A DNA stretch of 5,762 bases from Flavobacterium psychrophilum. GTDB taxonomy: Bacteria; Bacteroidota; Bacteroidia; Flavobacteriales; Flavobacteriaceae. Below the pieces are notes generated by a model. The model had not been told where the DNA came from. It did not search any database and saw only the letters and a list, made by a program, of their open reading frames with translations. Positions 4,525 to 5,762 of this stretch are shown piece by piece. Within the stretch, counting starts at the first letter, position 1. The number at the start of each line of letters is the position of its first letter. The stretch lies in the NCBI GenBank assembly GCA_945861915.1, contig CAMAWK010000149.1, forward strand, positions 1 to 5,762, given 5' to 3'. The translations under genes and the position numbers were made by a program.

Positions 4525-5762
4525 ATGTCTGAAACACTAAAATTACAAGAAGAGTTTTTATCAAATTTCAACTGGCACAATTTCGAAGAAGGTATTGATG
4601 CAGTAGACGAAAAAAACTTATTAGAATTCGAAGAACTAGTATCAAAAACTTTTATCGCAACTGATCAAGAAGAAGTAGTAGAAGGTGTTGTAGTTCGTAT
4701 TACAGATAGAGACGTAATCGTTGATATCAACGCAAAATCGGAAGGGGTTATTTCTTTAAATGAATTCCGTTACAATCCAAACTTAAAAGTAGGTGACAAA
4801 GTAGAAGTATTAATTGACATCCGTGAGGATAAAACAGGTCAATTGGTATTATCTCACCGTAAAGCACGTACTATTAAATCATGGGATAGAGTTATTTCGG
4901 CTAACGAAACTGGCGAAATCGTAAATGGTTTTGTAAAATGCAGAACGAAAGGTGGTATGATTGTAGACGTTTTCGGAATTGAAGCGTTCTTACCAGGATC
5001 TCAAATTGATGTTAAACCAATTAGAGATTACGATGTATATGTAAACAAAATGATGGAATTCAAGGTAGTGAAAATCAACCACGAATTCAAAAATGTTGTA
5101 GTATCTCACAAAGCGCTTATTGAAGCGGATATTGAAGTACAGAAAAAAGAAATTATCGGAAAATTACAAAAAGGACAAGTATTAGAAGGTGTGGTTAAAA
5201 ACATTACTTCTTATGGTGTGTTTATTGACCTTGGTGGTGTAGATGGATTAATTCACATTACGGATCTTTCTTGGTCAAGAATCAATCATCCATCTGAAGT
5301 ACTTGAATTAGATCAAGTATTGAATGTGGTAATCCTTGATTTTGATGATGAGAAAACAAGAATCCAATTAGGATTGAAACAATTAAACGCACACCCTTGG
5401 GATGCTTTGAATGCTGAATTGACTATTGGTGATAAAGTAAAAGGTAAAGTGGTTGTAATCGCAGATTACGGTGCATTTATCGAAGTAGCTGAAGGTGTTG
5501 AAGGATTGATTCACGTGTCTGAAATGTCATGGTCAACTCATTTACGTTCTGCTCAAGATTTCGTAAAAGTTGGTGACTCTGTTGAAGCAGTTATCTTGAC
5601 TTTAGACAGAGACGATCGTAAAATGTCTATGGGTATCAAACAATTAACTCAAGATCCTTGGACAGATATTACTGCTAAATATCCAGTAGGTTCTAAACAT
5701 ACAGGAATCGTTAGAAACTTTACCAATTTTGGAATTTTCGTAGAATTAGAAGAAGGAATCGA
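4525..5762 (+). CDS. rpsA: 30S ribosomal protein S1, N-terminal part (C-terminus outside window)
   Basis: S1 binds mRNA on the small ribosomal subunit and helps initiation; it is built from repeated OB-fold S1 domains. From the ATG at 4525, 412 complete codons are present with the frame open to the window end. Repeats begin at about residues 52 (VEGVVVRITDRDVIVD), 131 (EIVNGFVKCRTKGGMIVDV), 218 (QVLEGVVKNITSYGVFIDLGG), 304 (KVKGKVVVIADYGAFIEV) and 391 (KHTGIVRNFTNFGIFVEL). Domains 1 and 2 are the divergent ribosome-binding pair (EAFLPGSQIDVKPIRD, 153-168). Domains 3 and 4 carry the canonical GLIH(I/V)(T/S)(D/E) signature (241-247, 328-333). A sixth domain would be expected beyond the edge. 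The N-terminal 50 acidic residues, including NWHNFEEG (16-23), extend beyond the E. coli start. cmk, which often precedes rpsA in other bacteria, is absent here; the gene has its own promoter. Confidence 0.97.
   Translation, partial: MSETLKLQEEFLSNFNWHNFEEGIDAVDEKNLLEFEELVSKTFIATDQEEVVEGVVVRITDRDVIVDINAKSEGVISLNEFRYNPNLKVGDKVEVLIDIREDKTGQLVLSHRKARTIKSWDRVISANETGEIVNGFVKCRTKGGMIVDVFGIEAFLPGSQIDVKPIRDYDVYVNKMMEFKVVKINHEFKNVVVSHKALIEADIEVQKKEIIGKLQKGQVLEGVVKNITSYGVFIDLGGVDGLIHITDLSWSRINHPSEVLELDQVLNVVILDFDDEKTRIQLGLKQLNAHPWDALNAELTIGDKVKGKVVVIADYGAFIEVAEGVEGLIHVSEMSWSTHLRSAQDFVKVGDSVEAVILTLDRDDRKMSMGIKQLTQDPWTDITAKYPVGSKHTGIVRNFTNFGIFVELEEGI

Overview
The window is AT-rich and looks chromosomal, from a member of the Bacteroidetes, most likely a Flavobacterium-like Flavobacteriia. 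Three things point there. The first gene is an N-acyl-ornithine carbamoyltransferase of the kind used for arginine synthesis in Bacteroidetes and Xanthomonas. The best promoter matches are of the Bacteroidetes type (TTG, then TAnnTTTG about 17-21 bases later). None of the seven start codons has a Shine-Dalgarno sequence, and six of seven have A at -3.

Left end (1-531): a truncated argF' on the minus strand diverges from a pyrimidine operon. The 196-base intergenic region carries a good minus-strand promoter and a 14-bp perfect palindrome on its -7 box. Both sides of this divergent region encode a transcarbamylase that uses carbamoyl phosphate (ArgF' for arginine, PyrB for pyrimidines).

Centre (532-4057): pyrR and pyrB are 2 bases apart and form an operon. 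Four genes then follow on the same strand: a small STAS-like protein, ribonuclease Z (rnz) and pyridoxamine 5'-phosphate oxidase (pdxH). A 62-base imperfect inverted repeat starts directly after the STAS-like stop codon, before rnz. These are housekeeping functions: nucleotide synthesis, tRNA 3'-end maturation and vitamin B6 salvage. The STAS-like gene is the only one without a clear function.

Right end (4058-5762): a 467-base gap without a sizeable gene separates pdxH from rpsA (30S ribosomal protein S1, cut off by the window end). The gap is not empty. It holds a promoter, a candidate structured RNA of about 135 nt and a strong intrinsic terminator, which together look like an independent small-RNA gene. 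A second promoter then drives rpsA through a roughly 115-nt leader with two hairpins and an 11-codon mini-ORF. The small-RNA unit is the most interesting item in the window. It could be a flavobacterial 6S-type RNA, but that identity cannot be settled by eye.

I see no mobile elements, CRISPR arrays, tRNA or rRNA genes, or broken genes.
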